Shown here piece by piece: positions 36,701 to 49,011 of a stretch of DNA of 64,000 nucleotides. The notes under the pieces are model-generated. The model was not told the origin of the DNA, did no database searches, and worked only from the letters and a program-made list of their open reading frames with translations. The position numbers and the translations under genes were made by a program. How positions within the stretch are numbered: position 1 is the first letter of the stretch; each line of letters opens with the position of its first letter. The stretch lies in assembly GCA_039881145.1 (NCBI GenBank), contig JAYKKI010000038.1, positions 5,196,501 to 5,260,500 on the forward strand, written 5' to 3'. This DNA comes from Druceiella hillmani (lineage: Eukaryota; Arthropoda; Insecta; Lepidoptera; Hepialidae).

Positions 36701-39519
36701 CGGATATGGTGATGCCTATTATTATATACACTTGAAATAGTAAACGTAATTTATCTATATAATGAAGAATTTGGGGTTATTTGTAAAAATACTTGAAACT
36801 AAATTCATTTTCTTTGGACATGTTTCAATTGATTTGGGCGGAATCTGAAAGGGTTTACTTTATAGTTATTTTTAAGAGATTGTTTTGATACAATTTTGAT
36901 CATATTTATAAACGGTGGGCTACATTTTCATAATTAACATATTTTACAAGGGAATGGCCCTAAAAATATCCGAAGTCGTGGGGAGAAATTGACAATCCCA
37001 CAGGAAAGAACACAATTTTGATATAATATGATTTCTTGTCAATCGTGAAGTTTTCATCTCGACTTTAAACATTTTTAGGATCATTTTTATAAAACATTTA
37101 TTATAAAACAATCTAGAATATATTTTATCTATTTCAAAGTGATACATAAAAACGCAGTATATGATTTTATTTTCTGAAAATTTTTTAAAAAATTATAAAT
37201 TATTGTCATAATATTTTTCGCATTATCATTATTGAATATTGACTATACAAAAAACTATCACAAATTTTATGTATATCAGATAGTTCGAAATAGCATTAAA
37301 TATATAAAATATTTTCAATTCACAAGGGCTACTTACATTTCATGAAAATAGTTTCACCTTGACGAAACATACGCAACTTCGGATATTATAAAGATCATTT
37401 CTATAAAATATATATAAATACATAGATTTTTCTCCTTCGAAATTGAAACAAAAAACGCAAATTTTTTAAATGTGGCATATATTTATAAGTTGAGAATTTT
37501 AAGTTTAATTTTCATGAAACTTACTTTTATGCTTTCCATAATTATATAAACGGCGAACTATTTTTAGAGTATCGCAATAAAGAGCCATCCATTAGAATTT
37601 CATCGTAAGTTATTTCATATAAGTTAAGGCCTCACAGTTTTTACATTTTTAAGCCTTCATATATCAAATTGTCCGATTAGATGCTTTAAACGCACTTTTT
37701 GACCGGTGGAACGCAATTAGTTACCACTATAAATGGTATCGTATGAACATTTGAAGAAAACAAGATGAAGTAAGACATTTTTCGAATCGTCATATGAACT
37801 TTTAACGATCTATATGTACGATTCAAAAATTGTATTCATCGCCACACTACAACCTTCAGAGAATATTTTCAGGCTATATGTACAGATATCGGCATCAGTC
37901 AGGTGTCAAGTCATCAATCAGTAATTGCAAAAATAATTATTAATAATAATTTGTTAACATTATTTCCCCGTGATATATTATTATTGAAAAATATAACACA
38001 AGAATATACTACAAACAATTACTAAGAAATAATACTAAAACTGAATTTCAAAATAAAATTCTAGAGGACAATTGAATAAATTTAAATGAAAAATTAAATG
38101 AGTTGGCAATCAAGTTTCAAAAAAATCGAAAAAATGATACAGATATCTATGGAAAATGTTGACAATTTAAATTTGTGACATTGAATGATATTAAAAGGCG
38201 AATACAAGTGGCTTTCATAATCGATATCTATAAAACTTTGATCCAAACATTTCTAGTTTGGATTCTATCCATATAAGCTTTTTACATTCAAATCAGAATT
38301 TCGACATCAACTTGCGCCACAGACATGCGCCATTTTAAAACGAGGTGTATAAAAAAGTACGAAAATTGAAAGTAAACTCCAATGACACGTATCTGGTAGA
38401 TATGTACTCCTTACCTACCTCGCACCCCCACCACCTTCGTCGGTTGGTTTTGCACGACACCGACAGTCGGACTTCACAGTCAACTTTTGATATCCCGCAA
38501 TATTACCCAACGATCAGGTATCGTACATCCGACTACGATATTAGGCGCTAAAATATGAAATATCTCTTACACTTCCCGAGTATCGTTTATTCCATAACCG
38601 GTTAAGTGTGAAATAAACCTTGCTAAAAATGCAATTAGAATAATTAATTTCTTTTTTCTTTCTGAGTAATTCGACTTTCGTTAACGATATCACTTCACTC
38701 ACATAGTGAATATATTAAATAGTTTCGTTATCGTTTCATTCGTTAGAAAAGTAGTGATAAATGGTTGTGTACAATTTATAATATTAACCGAAATTTTGTC
38801 AGTTTTAAGGACATCGAGTTTGTTAACGTTATATTTACCTCCATATCATCTTCGGTAACTTCAACGACTGGAAATTACAGCTATATATGGTAGTAACGGA
38901 GCAATATATATGTATGTTATCTGAGTGAAAAAATAAAAATTAAACAGGGGTAAAATTATAATAAAATTGAAACCAGAAATAAAGAAAATTACTACACAGA
39001 AATGACATTTTAACTTGTCTCTTTGTGAGAAATTCAGACGATATTATGAGATGTATAAAAGTATAGTTGTATGTAAGGATATATTAATTTTCATGGAGAA
39101 AAGTGAAAAAAACTGAATATTCATTTAGAAATGAGATTACGTAAAAGTAATCAATGATGAAAATTAACGTAATCCTGCAAATTACAAGAGATATTTGGAT
39201 GCTATTTTCACTCTTTAAACCAAACGTTTTTAGATATAAAAAACAGAACACAAAATTTTGAATTACATAAATTTAAACATATTACAATTTATTTTAGGAA
39301 AATTGTGTAAGTTAATGTAACATATGGAAGAAAATGAAAAACCATTAAAAAATAAATGCGAAAACGAAACTGCTGTCTGATATACGTGTGCACTACGTTT
39401 TTACATTATTAATTATTTTTAGAATCAATAAATTTCTCTACGAGTCATGAAAAAAAATCAAAAACTGCTCCATCTGCTTCCCTATGACTGGTAGGCACTG
39501 AAGAGGTATTGCCATTTTT
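36701..39519. other. Intergenic, nothing firmly recognised
   Basis: AT-rich. A GC-richer patch at 38400-38550 is open on the plus strand (38345-38551) but matches nothing known to me. Confidence 0.4.
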
Positions 39520-41490
39520 TGTCATTTCGTTTACAGTAAGTGATCGCCATTGTAGGACATTGAACTATAGTATATCCTTAAAATATTAGCGTATTTAAGA
39601 GTGCAGTGTCTGCCACATCTCGTACCCTAACATTATTCTATTTTAGTGCATCTTGGTGTATTTTTCGTTTTAGTCTGCGATTTGACTGGTGGTCGTCCAT
39701 CAGCGACTTTGTCAAAATATTTGGGTGTTAAAGGATTCTGTCTATGTACGATTTTGTATGTTTGATTATTTCTTCCCTCTTATCCCACTCTTAGGTCTGT
39801 ATGTAGTTACCCATTGGGCACAAACTATGGGGCATATGTTATAATCCGAAGTAATTTCTATATTTGAATGGGACGCAGTTCCTCACAGCTGAATGCCATT
39901 AAGTCCACACTGGTTTTAGTATAGTCTTATACAAGAGCAGTTTGCTTTCTAATGACATTTAGGAATTTCTGCCAGTAAGCCGGTACATTTTCCTTAATTG
40001 TAAACCAAACTTTTTGCGCTTCGTAAATATGTATTTTCACCAAGTCAGCCGTTTATCCAGATATATACCCAGATATCGCACATGATCTTCCTGTGGTATT
40101 TGCACTTGGTTAAGATAGACCGGGGAACAACTCCTTCTTCTGAGTATCAATGTTCCATTTATCTACTTTATTTCGTTTACTTTGATTCTCCATTTCTTCA
40201 GCCAGACGGCCACTTCACCTAGGTTTTTTGAAGCATTTTTGATGCCGCTTCTGGCTCGCTTTGTCTAATAAAGATAACAGTGTCATCGGCGAATGTTCTA
40301 TTGACAACTGATGTATTCGCGGGTAAGTCCAAGGTATAAAGGAGATGGAGCATAGGGCTAGTCACGCTTCCATGAGGGAGCCCAGCCGCTATTGGGCAAA
40401 GTTTAGTAATTGTGTTGCCGGCTTGGACCATGAAATGGCGATTTGTCAAAAAGGTATTAATCATAGCATACAAGTGATGAGGCATGATTGATATTTCATT
40501 AACAAATCTGTGAGTTTTTTTATAGTAACGTGTTTATGGCACAACCCAAACTGCTTATTCTTTTCACTGATTTTCCAAAACTGCTTTTCATTAATTACTG
40601 GGAATTTGGGTGTCATTAGTAGTGACTCGTATACCTTGGAAGGAATTGACAGTAGGCTAATTGGTCTATACGATTTGGGGTCATCCAGTGCTTTGTCTGC
40701 TTTCGGGATCATAATTATACGAGCCACCTTTCATTGCGGTGAAAAGAATTTCAGCTTAGTCATCGAGAGCAGAATAAGGCATTTCCAGCAGAAGGCGAAG
40801 GCGATGAGATCTTATCTTGATATTTTTTAGTGTTCATTTTTTGATAGCTAATAGTACCTGTTGTCTTATGAAATCTGTCATTTCGTTTTCCGTCGGGGTA
40901 AGTAATGGCATCTTCGAGAGATTCGTGTACTTCCTTCTCGTGGTCAGGTGTGCTTAAGCTCGGGTGAAATTTAAATACCGATGATGAAGTGTTAAAAAAA
41001 TGTTTCGGCCTTTTCAAGATCTGTTCCGGTCTATTTTCCTTTCTGCATTTGCAAAGGTGGTAAAGTAGTCACAGGCTGTTTTAATTTTTTTGTAGCCTTC
41101 CACAGAGAATAGTTTGAAGATGAAGTGGCATCCATTCCAGTCAAGTAAGATTAAAAATTGGTGTTGCGGTCTTCAGCATGTGATTGTTTAATTGTCTAGC
41201 GTCCAGTTTATCTTTTTATTATGCAGGATACATTTTCCTTCTTTTTCCGCAAGCTTGGTAGAAAGTTGAAAAATGATGGGAGAGTAGTCAGAAGAAAGAT
41301 CCAAGCAACTCTTGAAGGATACATAGCTTTTGTTGACTCCTTTAATTATGCAGAAGTCAATGTTGTCCGGTATCTTGTTCGGGTCTATAGGCCAGTGTGT
41401 GGGTTTATCCGTGGAGAGAACGTCCATATTGTTCACACGAATATATTGTAGAAGCTCACGTCCTCGTGGTAGAATCAAACGCTTCGTGGT
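39520..41490 (-). pseudogene. Jockey-type LINE, decayed (endonuclease end, RT, C-terminal tail)
   Basis: Read on the minus strand from right to left. 41478-41188 is the endonuclease C-terminus (PRGRELLQYI, THWPIDPNKIPDNIDFCIIK, SCLDLSSDYSPII, the 'S-D-H-S/Y-P-V' active-site region). 41017-40760 is the linker. 40727-40461 is RT fingers (IIMIPKADK, SYRPISLLSIPSK). 40485-40219 is palm (LTNRHFMVQ, AAGLPHGSVTSPMLHLLYT and FADDTVIF). About 40218-39700 is the tail (VAVWLKKWRIKVNE, LRIITYAP-FVPN, HTDLRV). RNA-directed DNA polymerases of the jockey group have this order. The frame changes repeatedly and stops interrupt it, so it is inactive. The 5' part of the endonuclease and ORF1 are missing, typical 5' truncation. 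The 3' end is set approximately. Confidence 0.85.
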
Positions 41491-42872
41491 ATTTCCATTT
41501 TAACGTTTGTATTCAAATTTCTTTTAAAATTCATATATTTTCTAACTAATTATTATTCTAATGTCCATTTAATAATCCTACTAAAAATAAATATAATCTG
41601 CCTAAATTACATAAATAAGCATCTCATCATATAAGCTGTAAAGACTATCATCTAACCTTAACACATCGATATTAACTATCAGATAAAGGTCCGTTCTTGT
41701 ATTAAGGAGATATTTATCTGTGTAACCCTGAAATTTTGAATTGATGACGCCTTTGTTTGAATACTTCCTAACGATGTGGTATTTTAATTTTCTTAACTTA
41801 CAAAGTCAAATAAATTACTCTTGAAAAATTTGGTTCTTCTTGTGCTTCTTACTAATTTTCACTAATTCGATTTACTGGAAAAATAAGAAAACGTTTACAT
41901 GTGAAAGAGAAAAGCGAGACCGAGAAAGGTCGCAAAGAACATGAGAACAATTTTGTAATACGTATCTATTTCCACCGTCAATGCTTTCAGTGTATCATTT
42001 TAGAACCATTAAGTTTTGATGAAATTTTGCAATGTGAAAACGATGCTAGCTTCGAACACAGTCGAAGTGAAATAAAAAGCGACTGGACAAATTTTCAAAC
42101 ACTACACTTCGAATCACTCTATTACATTTGCGTCTTATGCATATATGTCTATTTACAATTAATCTTAAATAAAAAAAGAAAACAAATTTAATAAAAAATA
42201 AATTTTCAAGTTCAAAAAAACTCCTTCAGAAAATGATATGAATATTTAAAAATCATAATAAAAACAAAGCTTTCTTCCATTGTATTTTTAAAACTAATGT
42301 TTAGAAATAAATTCTAAATATTTATTAATCCAACTTGTAGTTAATTTAATTTACATTTTGAACAAATATTAGAAATGTATTTGTCTTTTTGACGTTTATG
42401 CACGGAGGTAACAATCTATGTTAGCAAAACTATGTCTGTTAGCAAAACTAGCATAAAAAAGAAAGTAACTAATTACATGAAGGCTTTTTTGCACATAATA
42501 AGAGTATATTTATATCATTAAAATAACGTAATATGCGTGCTTAATATAACACCAATATAATATCTAAATTACGTTAAAATATTGGTAAACAATTTATTTT
42601 GCTGTTGATATTTCTTAGAATTTAAACAGAAAGTGTGTTAAGGCATAATATAGCCATAACTACTCCAATAAAAATCACCAGTGAAGCAATAATGTACTTG
42701 CGGAACCAACTTTCCAGTCTTAAAGGAGTTCCCGCCGTTGATCACTGAAACAACTGCCAACAACTCTCCAGACGCGGACAGCTGTAAGGTAATACCGAAT
42801 TCTAACTTATAGTCTTATCCAATGTAAAATACATTTACTTCACATTTTTGTCGATTAAATATGACTGATTCT
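41491..42872. other. Intergenic, nothing recognised
   Basis: AT-rich. A 96-codon frame at 41901-42191 lacks an ATG at its start and matches nothing I know. A short duplication, TGTTAGCAAAACTA, lies near 42419-42450. Confidence 0.45.
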
Positions 42873-43035
<163 letters not shown>

Positions 43036-43139
43036 ATATCATGATATAATTAGAATAATGTTAATTATATAAAACGCGTTATTTCAATCCCAAAATAGTA
43101 CTTCATTAGTAGATTGCAATACTTGTATTTTTTTCAAAA

Positions 43140-44370
43140 ATCATTATATATTTTTTTCAGAACTTTATAAATTGTTATAAGTCATTAACATAAATATGCA
43201 TCAAACTGTATCTTTTATTTCGATGAACCTATGAAATACTCTTCTAAGCGATGCGATGACCAACATGACTTTAGTAACTATTTTTTCTTTGTTTTGCATA
43301 ATTTTACAAAACAAAATTATAGAAAAAAAGGAATAAAGTCAAGGTCACTGAACACATTTATTAACGTTATATGAAATTAAATAATATTGACATATGGAAG
43401 TCTTCAACATCCCTAATTCTCTCAAATATCAATATTAAAAAACAAAATACTCTCATTGACCTATAGACTTATTAGAATAACAATTAATATGATAGTATTT
43501 CATTAATAATTTAGATGAACTATTATTTGCTTAATAATATTGGTCTAATTTTAATAATGGTTTAAAAATAAATCTACATGGTTTTTTAGTATTTAATATG
43601 AAAACACTCACAAATTTCTTTTCAATCATTAAAAATTCTATCACTTTCCATTCAGTGCGAATTGTCGTATACTTCTTATGTTACTTTCTTTCTATTATCT
43701 TTTTAAGGACTGGCTTGCTTTTGAACCTCGATTTCCCTTCCAAACACATTAGTTGTCATTTTCAGATCTGAACCCGCTCGCTTATGTAATGATTTTTTTC
43801 TAACCCAAGCAACTGACGCATTCAAACGGTAATACCCAAGTACAATGCTTCGGTGCTTTTTGGTACTTGAAATTAGGAGACGTTCGATAGAATTTGAAGA
43901 TGTTCGAAATGTAATAGGACTATAAAATGCTCTCAAAGAAGTGAGTAATAACAGTCAATTATAAACTGTATTACACTATGTACATACCACGGCGCAATAG
44001 ATAATTTTGTTTTCTTCAAGTCGTGAGACGAAATGCATACGACTACGAGCGACCCAGTTCGTGGTAAATGAATAAATTATAAAAGCAATGTATCGAATTA
44101 AGCGCACGTCTCCTTTAGTTTATTTCGTTCGTATACAACTTATTGCCATTCTAATATTTAAGTGTAGTTATATGTACTCTATACGAAGTCAACTAATTTT
44201 AGTTAAATGTTTTTTTTTAATAGTTAAATGACATTCCATCGTGTCAGTTGACGTTACATGTTGCCAAACTGATAATTGGCGCTATTTAAAAGGATGCATA
44301 TTTACACATTATTATGATTACATTAAAAATCTAAACTTTAATTATTTTATAAACTATTATATAATTCATT
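43140..44370. repeat. Unclassified interspersed repeat, copy 2 (partner at 21560-22630)
   Basis: Collinear with copy 1 at the ends and in the 3' third. The central part (about 43690-43960), which contains a GC-richer open frame on the minus strand, has no counterpart in copy 1. It may be an insertion or the retained interior. Confidence 0.6.
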
Positions 44371-44455
44371 GTTTTTCTACATTAGTTTTCGAGTAATTTT
44401 GAGAACTAACATACATTTGGGAACTAACAAATTCGGACTAGGTCCGCAGGTCGGT

Positions 44456-44496
44456 ATATTTAAACGCTGCGGACTCGGTCCGCAGCGTTTAAATAT
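44456..44496. repeat. Snap-back palindrome, 19 bp perfect stem, 3 nt loop
   Basis: ATATTTAAACGCTGCGGAC (44456-44474), loop TCG, exact reverse complement at 44478-44496. The GC-rich apex (CGCTGCGGAC) echoes CGGACTAGGTCCGCAG just upstream (44434-44449), so part of the sequence is also directly repeated. Confidence 0.9.
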
Positions 44497-44739
44497 ATCC
44501 TGATACCAAAAATTCAATTTGGAGATTTATATCTCGCAAAGGATACGCCATAACTAAACATGTAAATGATATTTTTGATTGGGTTTTAAAAGATCTTTTT
44601 TATAATATCCCAATCGACTTTGGCGACCCCGTCGATAGAAATATCGATGGGGTGGGCGAAGAAAATATTTTGACTTAAACAGTAGTGGCTATGTTTATAT
44701 GGATTTGCATAATTAATCTATGTGTTCTTGTAAAATTAC

Positions 44740-45190
44740 AAACTGGTTATATGCAAAGTTAAATTGAAAAAAACTAATATCGCCCATATTTGTAATCCAA
44801 CGGCGTTCAACTTCTTAAGTGCAATGACTTATACTACAAAATCTTTATCACAAAATTGATTATAAATGACGTAACCTAAAATGAAATAGCTAATACATCT
44901 ATTATAAATTACGTGGTCTTAAATCAAAATATGAAGTAATGGCATCAAATTACGTGAATGTTACATGAATAAATTTATAAAGCGCGGTAATCCATAATTA
45001 CCATTAGCTGCCATACGGTCGGAAAGACGGACATGCAGACAGAACCAATTATAAAGGTTTCTGTTTTTCGGCACTCGGCTACAGAAACCTAAAACCAAAA
45101 TATGAAGTAATCGGCTGAAAATATGTGGGTTTTATATGAACAAGTTTATAAATAAGGGCAACCCATAATTAGCATTAGGTATCCACGCTC
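44740..45190. repeat. Repeat family B, copy 1, with a partial internal tandem duplication
   Basis: 44740-45015 matches 50228-50520 closely, e.g. AATCCAACGGCGTTCAAC, AGTGCAATGACTTATACT and TATGAAGTAATGGCATCAAA. Its right part (ATATGAAGTAAT...CCATAATTACCATTAG, 44928-45010) recurs at about 45097-45180, separated by a CAGACAG/GGTTTCTGTTTTTCGG relic. Confidence 0.8.
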
Positions 45191-45219
45191 TACTTAAGTC
45201 ACTCGGTTTTTGAAATATG

Positions 45220-45428
45220 GTTTGTAATGCCGTAGCCTGTGGCTGTGTGGCTTGTAATGCCGTAGCCTGTGGCTGTGTCTGTGTGGTTTGTAATGCCGTA
45301 GCCTGTGGCTGTGTCTGTGTGGTTTGCAATGCCGTAGCCTGTGGCTGTGTCTGTGTGGTTTGTAATGCCGTAGCCTGTGGCTGTGTATGTGTGGTTTGTA
45401 ATGCCGTAGCCTGTGGCTGTGTCTGTGG
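45220..45428. repeat. Minisatellite, 36 bp period, six units
   Basis: Units beginning GTTTGTAATGCCGTAGCCTG start at 45220, 45250 (6 bp shorter first unit), 45286, 45322, 45358 and 45394. Because 36 is a multiple of three, several frames on both strands stay open (e.g. a 12-residue QTQPQATALQTT repeat on the minus strand). That is expected of the repeat and not evidence of a protein. Confidence 0.95.
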
Positions 45429-45661
45429 CACCACATTCCGAAAATATCTTCAACCGAAATTGATGCCACTTACGACGCGACGCTCATCTCTTATTGGCTT
45501 ACAGACACGGCTGTATTCCATTCCGTTCCAAAATATAATGATTGCAAAACAAAACAAAATAATAGCTCAAATATTGTAAATCTCTTGCATTCACCTTAGT
45601 AATATAATATGAATTTATTTGGTATTTGTGACTCAAAAACATAAGGTTTTATTTGTATTGG

Positions 45662-45806
45662 TTTTTTTTTCTTACTACAGGGTGTAATCAATCGTTCATA
45701 ATTCAAAAATTATTGATGAATGAAAATGTTCAAACCGGGATATTAGGAATAAAATCCAGGACACTTTAGTCGGGCTCTAGCGTTTTAACCACTGGGCTAT
45801 GGGCCA
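45662..45806 (-). mobile_element. tRNA-derived SINE
   Basis: On the minus strand the element starts GGCCCA and has TAGCCCAGTGGTTAAAACG (plus-strand 45781-45799), an exact match to the Pol III A-box pattern TRGCNNAGYNGG. CCCGGTTTGAAC about 50 bp later fits the B box. It continues through a short unrelated body (GAACGATTGATTACACCC) to an A-rich end (plus-strand T run at 45662-45670). The spacing of A and B boxes and the A tail are those of a SINE promoted by a tRNA-like head. Total length is about 145 bp. The tRNA of origin is not assigned and no target-site duplication is obvious. Confidence 0.7.
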
Positions 45807-46191
45807 GTATATATAATGCCAAAGTGCATATAAATAAAACCAAATATTGACAATAAAGTTTTTTATATTATTTTATTTTTCAAATAAATATGTCTGATAT
45901 TAAAAATAGAAAATAATCGAATGTACAGTCAAATAAGAGCAAATGCTTAGCTATTAAAAAACACTACCGTCTAGCATCACTGCAAAATAATACTATGGGC
46001 TATTTGACTTGATTTTTTAAATTGTTTTAAATTATTCTATTTTGCATTTATATAAATTACTTTTAAACTTTGAATTTTTGAACTCACAGTAAAAACGCAA
46101 ATTCTGTAATGGCGGCTAACGTGATATCACACACAATGTAAACAAACAGTCCTGCCCACGGAAAGGGATTATTATTTATTTTCATATTAAA
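45807..46191. other. Spacer before the THAP relic
   Basis: AT-rich. GTAATGGCGGCTAACG near 46109 resembles the ATGGCGGC words common near insect promoters or start sites, and might be the relic's 5' region. Confidence 0.3.
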
Positions 46192-46369
46192 ATAGTGTAT
46201 AAATGGCGTGTAGTGACACAATGTACAAATACGTCTATAAAAAGTCCAGACAAAGTGTACATTTCAGTGCCAACGAACCCTAAAAGACGAAAAAAGTGGT
46301 TGCAATTAGCCCAAAGAGATCCAAACAGCATTGTGGCTCACTCAAATGTCTATACGTGTGAAGATTTCA
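46192..46369 (+). pseudogene. THAP-domain exon relic with lost zinc ligands
   Basis: Reads VYKWRVVTQCTNTSIKSPDK, VYISVPTNPKRRKKWLQLAQ, RDPNSIV and VYTCEDFN, followed by a GTAAGT donor. Related insect THAP proteins (family knowledge) start 'MVYKWC-V-P-x-C-x-N-T', keep 'WL-x-LARRDP', and end the zinc site with 'Y-x-CEDHF'. Here the start ATG appears as ATA, the first zinc Cys is Arg (CGT), and the His of CEDHF is missing (CEDF). Two of the four C2CH ligands are therefore gone although the frame is open. This suggests a recently silenced copy, or a divergent protein that no longer binds zinc. No further exon is recognised downstream. Confidence 0.65.
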
Positions 46370-48479
46370 ATGTAAGTAATATTTGTGTTTTAAACATTAT
46401 TATCGATATCAATGCCTATAAACCAAAAGAATAAGAATATTAAATTTTGGTATGAATGCGTTTTAGTACCAATGATATTTTGACAATTGTTAGTATTTAT
46501 CTAAATTTAAATGTTTGATATGATATGAAAGAATACACATTAAAAACGATATTTTTTAAAAAAATTCTGCAGCAGACGATTATTTATTACAAAAAAATCA
46601 ATTTAAAAATTTCATACTTGATGACTTTTGTTTGCGGGGTATTTGTTTTAACCATTTTTTCCAGTTCACTTTATCTTTTATCGCAATTAAAAATATAATT
46701 TCTTACAGATTGTTAAATATTTTTAATAAAAATATAGTAAATTTAGTTATTCAACTCGAATATTTACTTAACCTATCAATTTTAATAACATCTTGTTTAT
46801 CCAACAACATATTATTATAGTGCTGATAATATTATACCAAGAATATTATTATAGTGCTGATATATACATTAGTATATGCACTACGTGGAAATTAAATAAT
46901 TTTTTTTAGACATTAGTTATGACCGGAAATTATTTTAATTAAATATATCATTTGTAATGTATTTCTTTTTGTATAACATAATACACATATGTAATGAATT
47001 CATATTTTTTTAAAAATTGTAGTAAATGCAAAGGGTGATAGTTATAAATTAAAAAGAAAAAAAGAAAAAGGGACCTGGACCTGTTCTGGTCTCCCAGTCT
47101 GTGACGTCATCTGACTTTTAACCAATAACAGGGCGTTTGCGAGACTGATTGAATTTTAAAAAAATATTGTGATTTCTTTACGTTATAATCTAATAGGATG
47201 ACCCCGAATTGTGGTATATTTTCGATGTTGTCAAATAGCTTATTATTATACTTATTTGGAGACGAAATAACATGCCACAGTGTTTTTTTTTTTCACTTTC
47301 TTTAGACCAAATTATTATCTATGTGTATAAATTTCTCCGTTGCTACTAGCATTCTATTTTGTTTAAACATCACGCCAGAAAAACAATCGAATATCGTCTA
47401 GATCAACTAATGTATTACAGCTGTTTCCTCTAACGTGATATTAAAATAAATGGTTTATGCGAGGGTTTAGATTTGGAATATCGAATATTTTTCGAAAATG
47501 ATTTACACTTTCCGAATGTTGCGTGATGAACAGCAAGGGTTGCCCATTTTTCTCCTCTAAATTCACAATTCATGTTAGTGAAATAAAGGTGTAATATTTA
47601 CATTTATAACATACTTTAGCATAACAGAGTATTAAGTTAATATGGTGATTATAGTAAATCGTTTAATAATATTATGGGTGAAATACAAAGAGTTTTATGA
47701 ATAGACATCGACTGATTGAATGTATATTTATGCAAATCATATTTTATCTTCCAATTGATTTGTTTACAATAATTCTCTTTTCAGATGAAATGGAGTAGTA
47801 TTTTCTTAGATTTTTTCAAAATTCCTGTAAATAATTCAATTAATTCTCAGTCGATATTTACCAGCGTTACTACTTCTAAGTGATCAAAAGTCAAGATATT
47901 TTTAGAATTCCATAACTCAAAAGGAAATTATAAAATCACTTACCCTCTAGGTCAACCCATCTGTCAAAGCTATTTGTTCCAAAAACTATTTGACTTAGAT
48001 ACTGAAAAATAATATTAATTTTTGTAAATAATTTAAAAGAAATACTATGCTCTTTTAAATGTTTAAGCGTGCACGGAAGCCCCGTATTTTGAGTTCTACT
48101 CATATTTTTGGATTTTACTTCACCACAGATTGTTTTATGAAAATAAAACGTACCATGAAATGTAAAAGTAATACGTGTTTAAGATGAAAGAATATTTATA
48201 TCTATTAAATGTTTATACGGGTTTTCACCAAATAATTTTCATATATAATAGTGATTTTAGTAATAAAACCTATACTAAAAATGCATACAAACTAATGTCC
48301 GTTATACTATTTAAGGGATTGATGGAAATAATATATTTTAATTTAAATACAAAATGTACATTATTACATGCAATGATTGATAGCTGTTATGCTTATATAA
48401 ACTTGTAACTCCAATCTATGTTTATAGTACAAATGTAAAAGCAAACAATCAAACTATTTTACTAAATCGGATTTCAAAT
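46370..48479. other. Intergenic; CRE/CCAAT-bearing patch and repeat relics
   Basis: Contains a 34 bp-period tandem pair, ATATTATTATAGTGCTGATA, at 46809 and 46843. A TGACGTCA with CCAAT lies at 47102-47126 (listed separately). A degraded CATAACTCAAAAGGAAATTA relic lies at 47910-48060. No gene. Confidence 0.5.
47102..47126. promoter_or_regulatory. CRE palindrome TGACGTCA with nearby CCAAT
   Basis: TGACGTCA at 47102-47109 (ATF/CREB-type site) and CCAAT at 47122-47126, inside a slightly GC-richer patch (47075-47150). It may be a promoter of a lost gene or mobile element, or chance. Confidence 0.25.
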
Positions 48480-48725
48480 ACTTAGCCACCATATGAAAGC
48501 TCCCACTGTGAATACCGCCGCTTCATAACCACCAAGTATTCCGGCGTAGAGCAGCCAAACTCTCCATAAAGCACTACAATTTGCATGAGAATTTTGCTTT
48601 TGTCAAGTCGTCATTGTCTCAAAGGTATCGAGGACGGCGGGAGCCAAGTTCGCTTTCGGCTGGCGCCGAATCATAAACAAACTTCGTCGAGAGAGCGGCC
48701 AATTTTTACTACGTAATTTTCCACT
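48480..48725. promoter_or_regulatory. GC-elevated non-coding island
   Basis: Contains AATACCGCCGCTTCATAACC, GAGGACGGCGGGAGCC and TCATAAACAAACTTCG. The word TTTTGCTTTTGTCAAGTCGTCA at 48591 recurs at 50187 and ties part of the island to the repeats around 50 kb, so it may be mobile-element derived rather than regulatory. Confidence 0.2.
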
Positions 48726-49011
48726 GCTAATTGCTGAACGAAGATGTGTTTAATTTGGTTATAACTTGGAGCGCGCAAAGCGTGTGTCGAGAGTCTATTC
48801 TGTACAAAACTTTACCAATTCGTTACAAGTATGTGCCATTTATAAAATGTAATACAACTAAAACTTTTGTACAGAACTCTAACGGCGTTCAACCTCATAA
48901 AGTGCAACGTCTATGTGTCCGAAAATCTTCTGTATACCACAGAATAGTGTCGGAAAATCTTCTGTATACTACAGAATAGTGTCGGAATATCTTTTGTATA
49001 CTAGTCTAAGA
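48726..49011. repeat. Repeat family B relic and a 32 bp tandem triplet
   Basis: TAACGGCGTTCAACCTCATA near 48880 is a third, diverged copy of the family B core. It runs directly into three 32 bp units starting GTGTC(C/G)GAA at 48915, 48947 and 48979. Confidence 0.75.

Noticed and set aside
41901..42191. 96-codon plus-strand frame
   Set aside because: Begins without ATG and shows no known motif.
43703..43936. 77-codon minus-strand frame in repeat copy 2
   Set aside because: No recognisable domain; lies inside a non-coding repeat. It could be a private insertion, but a gene is not supported.
45132..45579. Overlapping repeat-protein frames on both strands
   Set aside because: 36 bp minisatellite keeps frames open by arithmetic; no start context or flanking coding signal.
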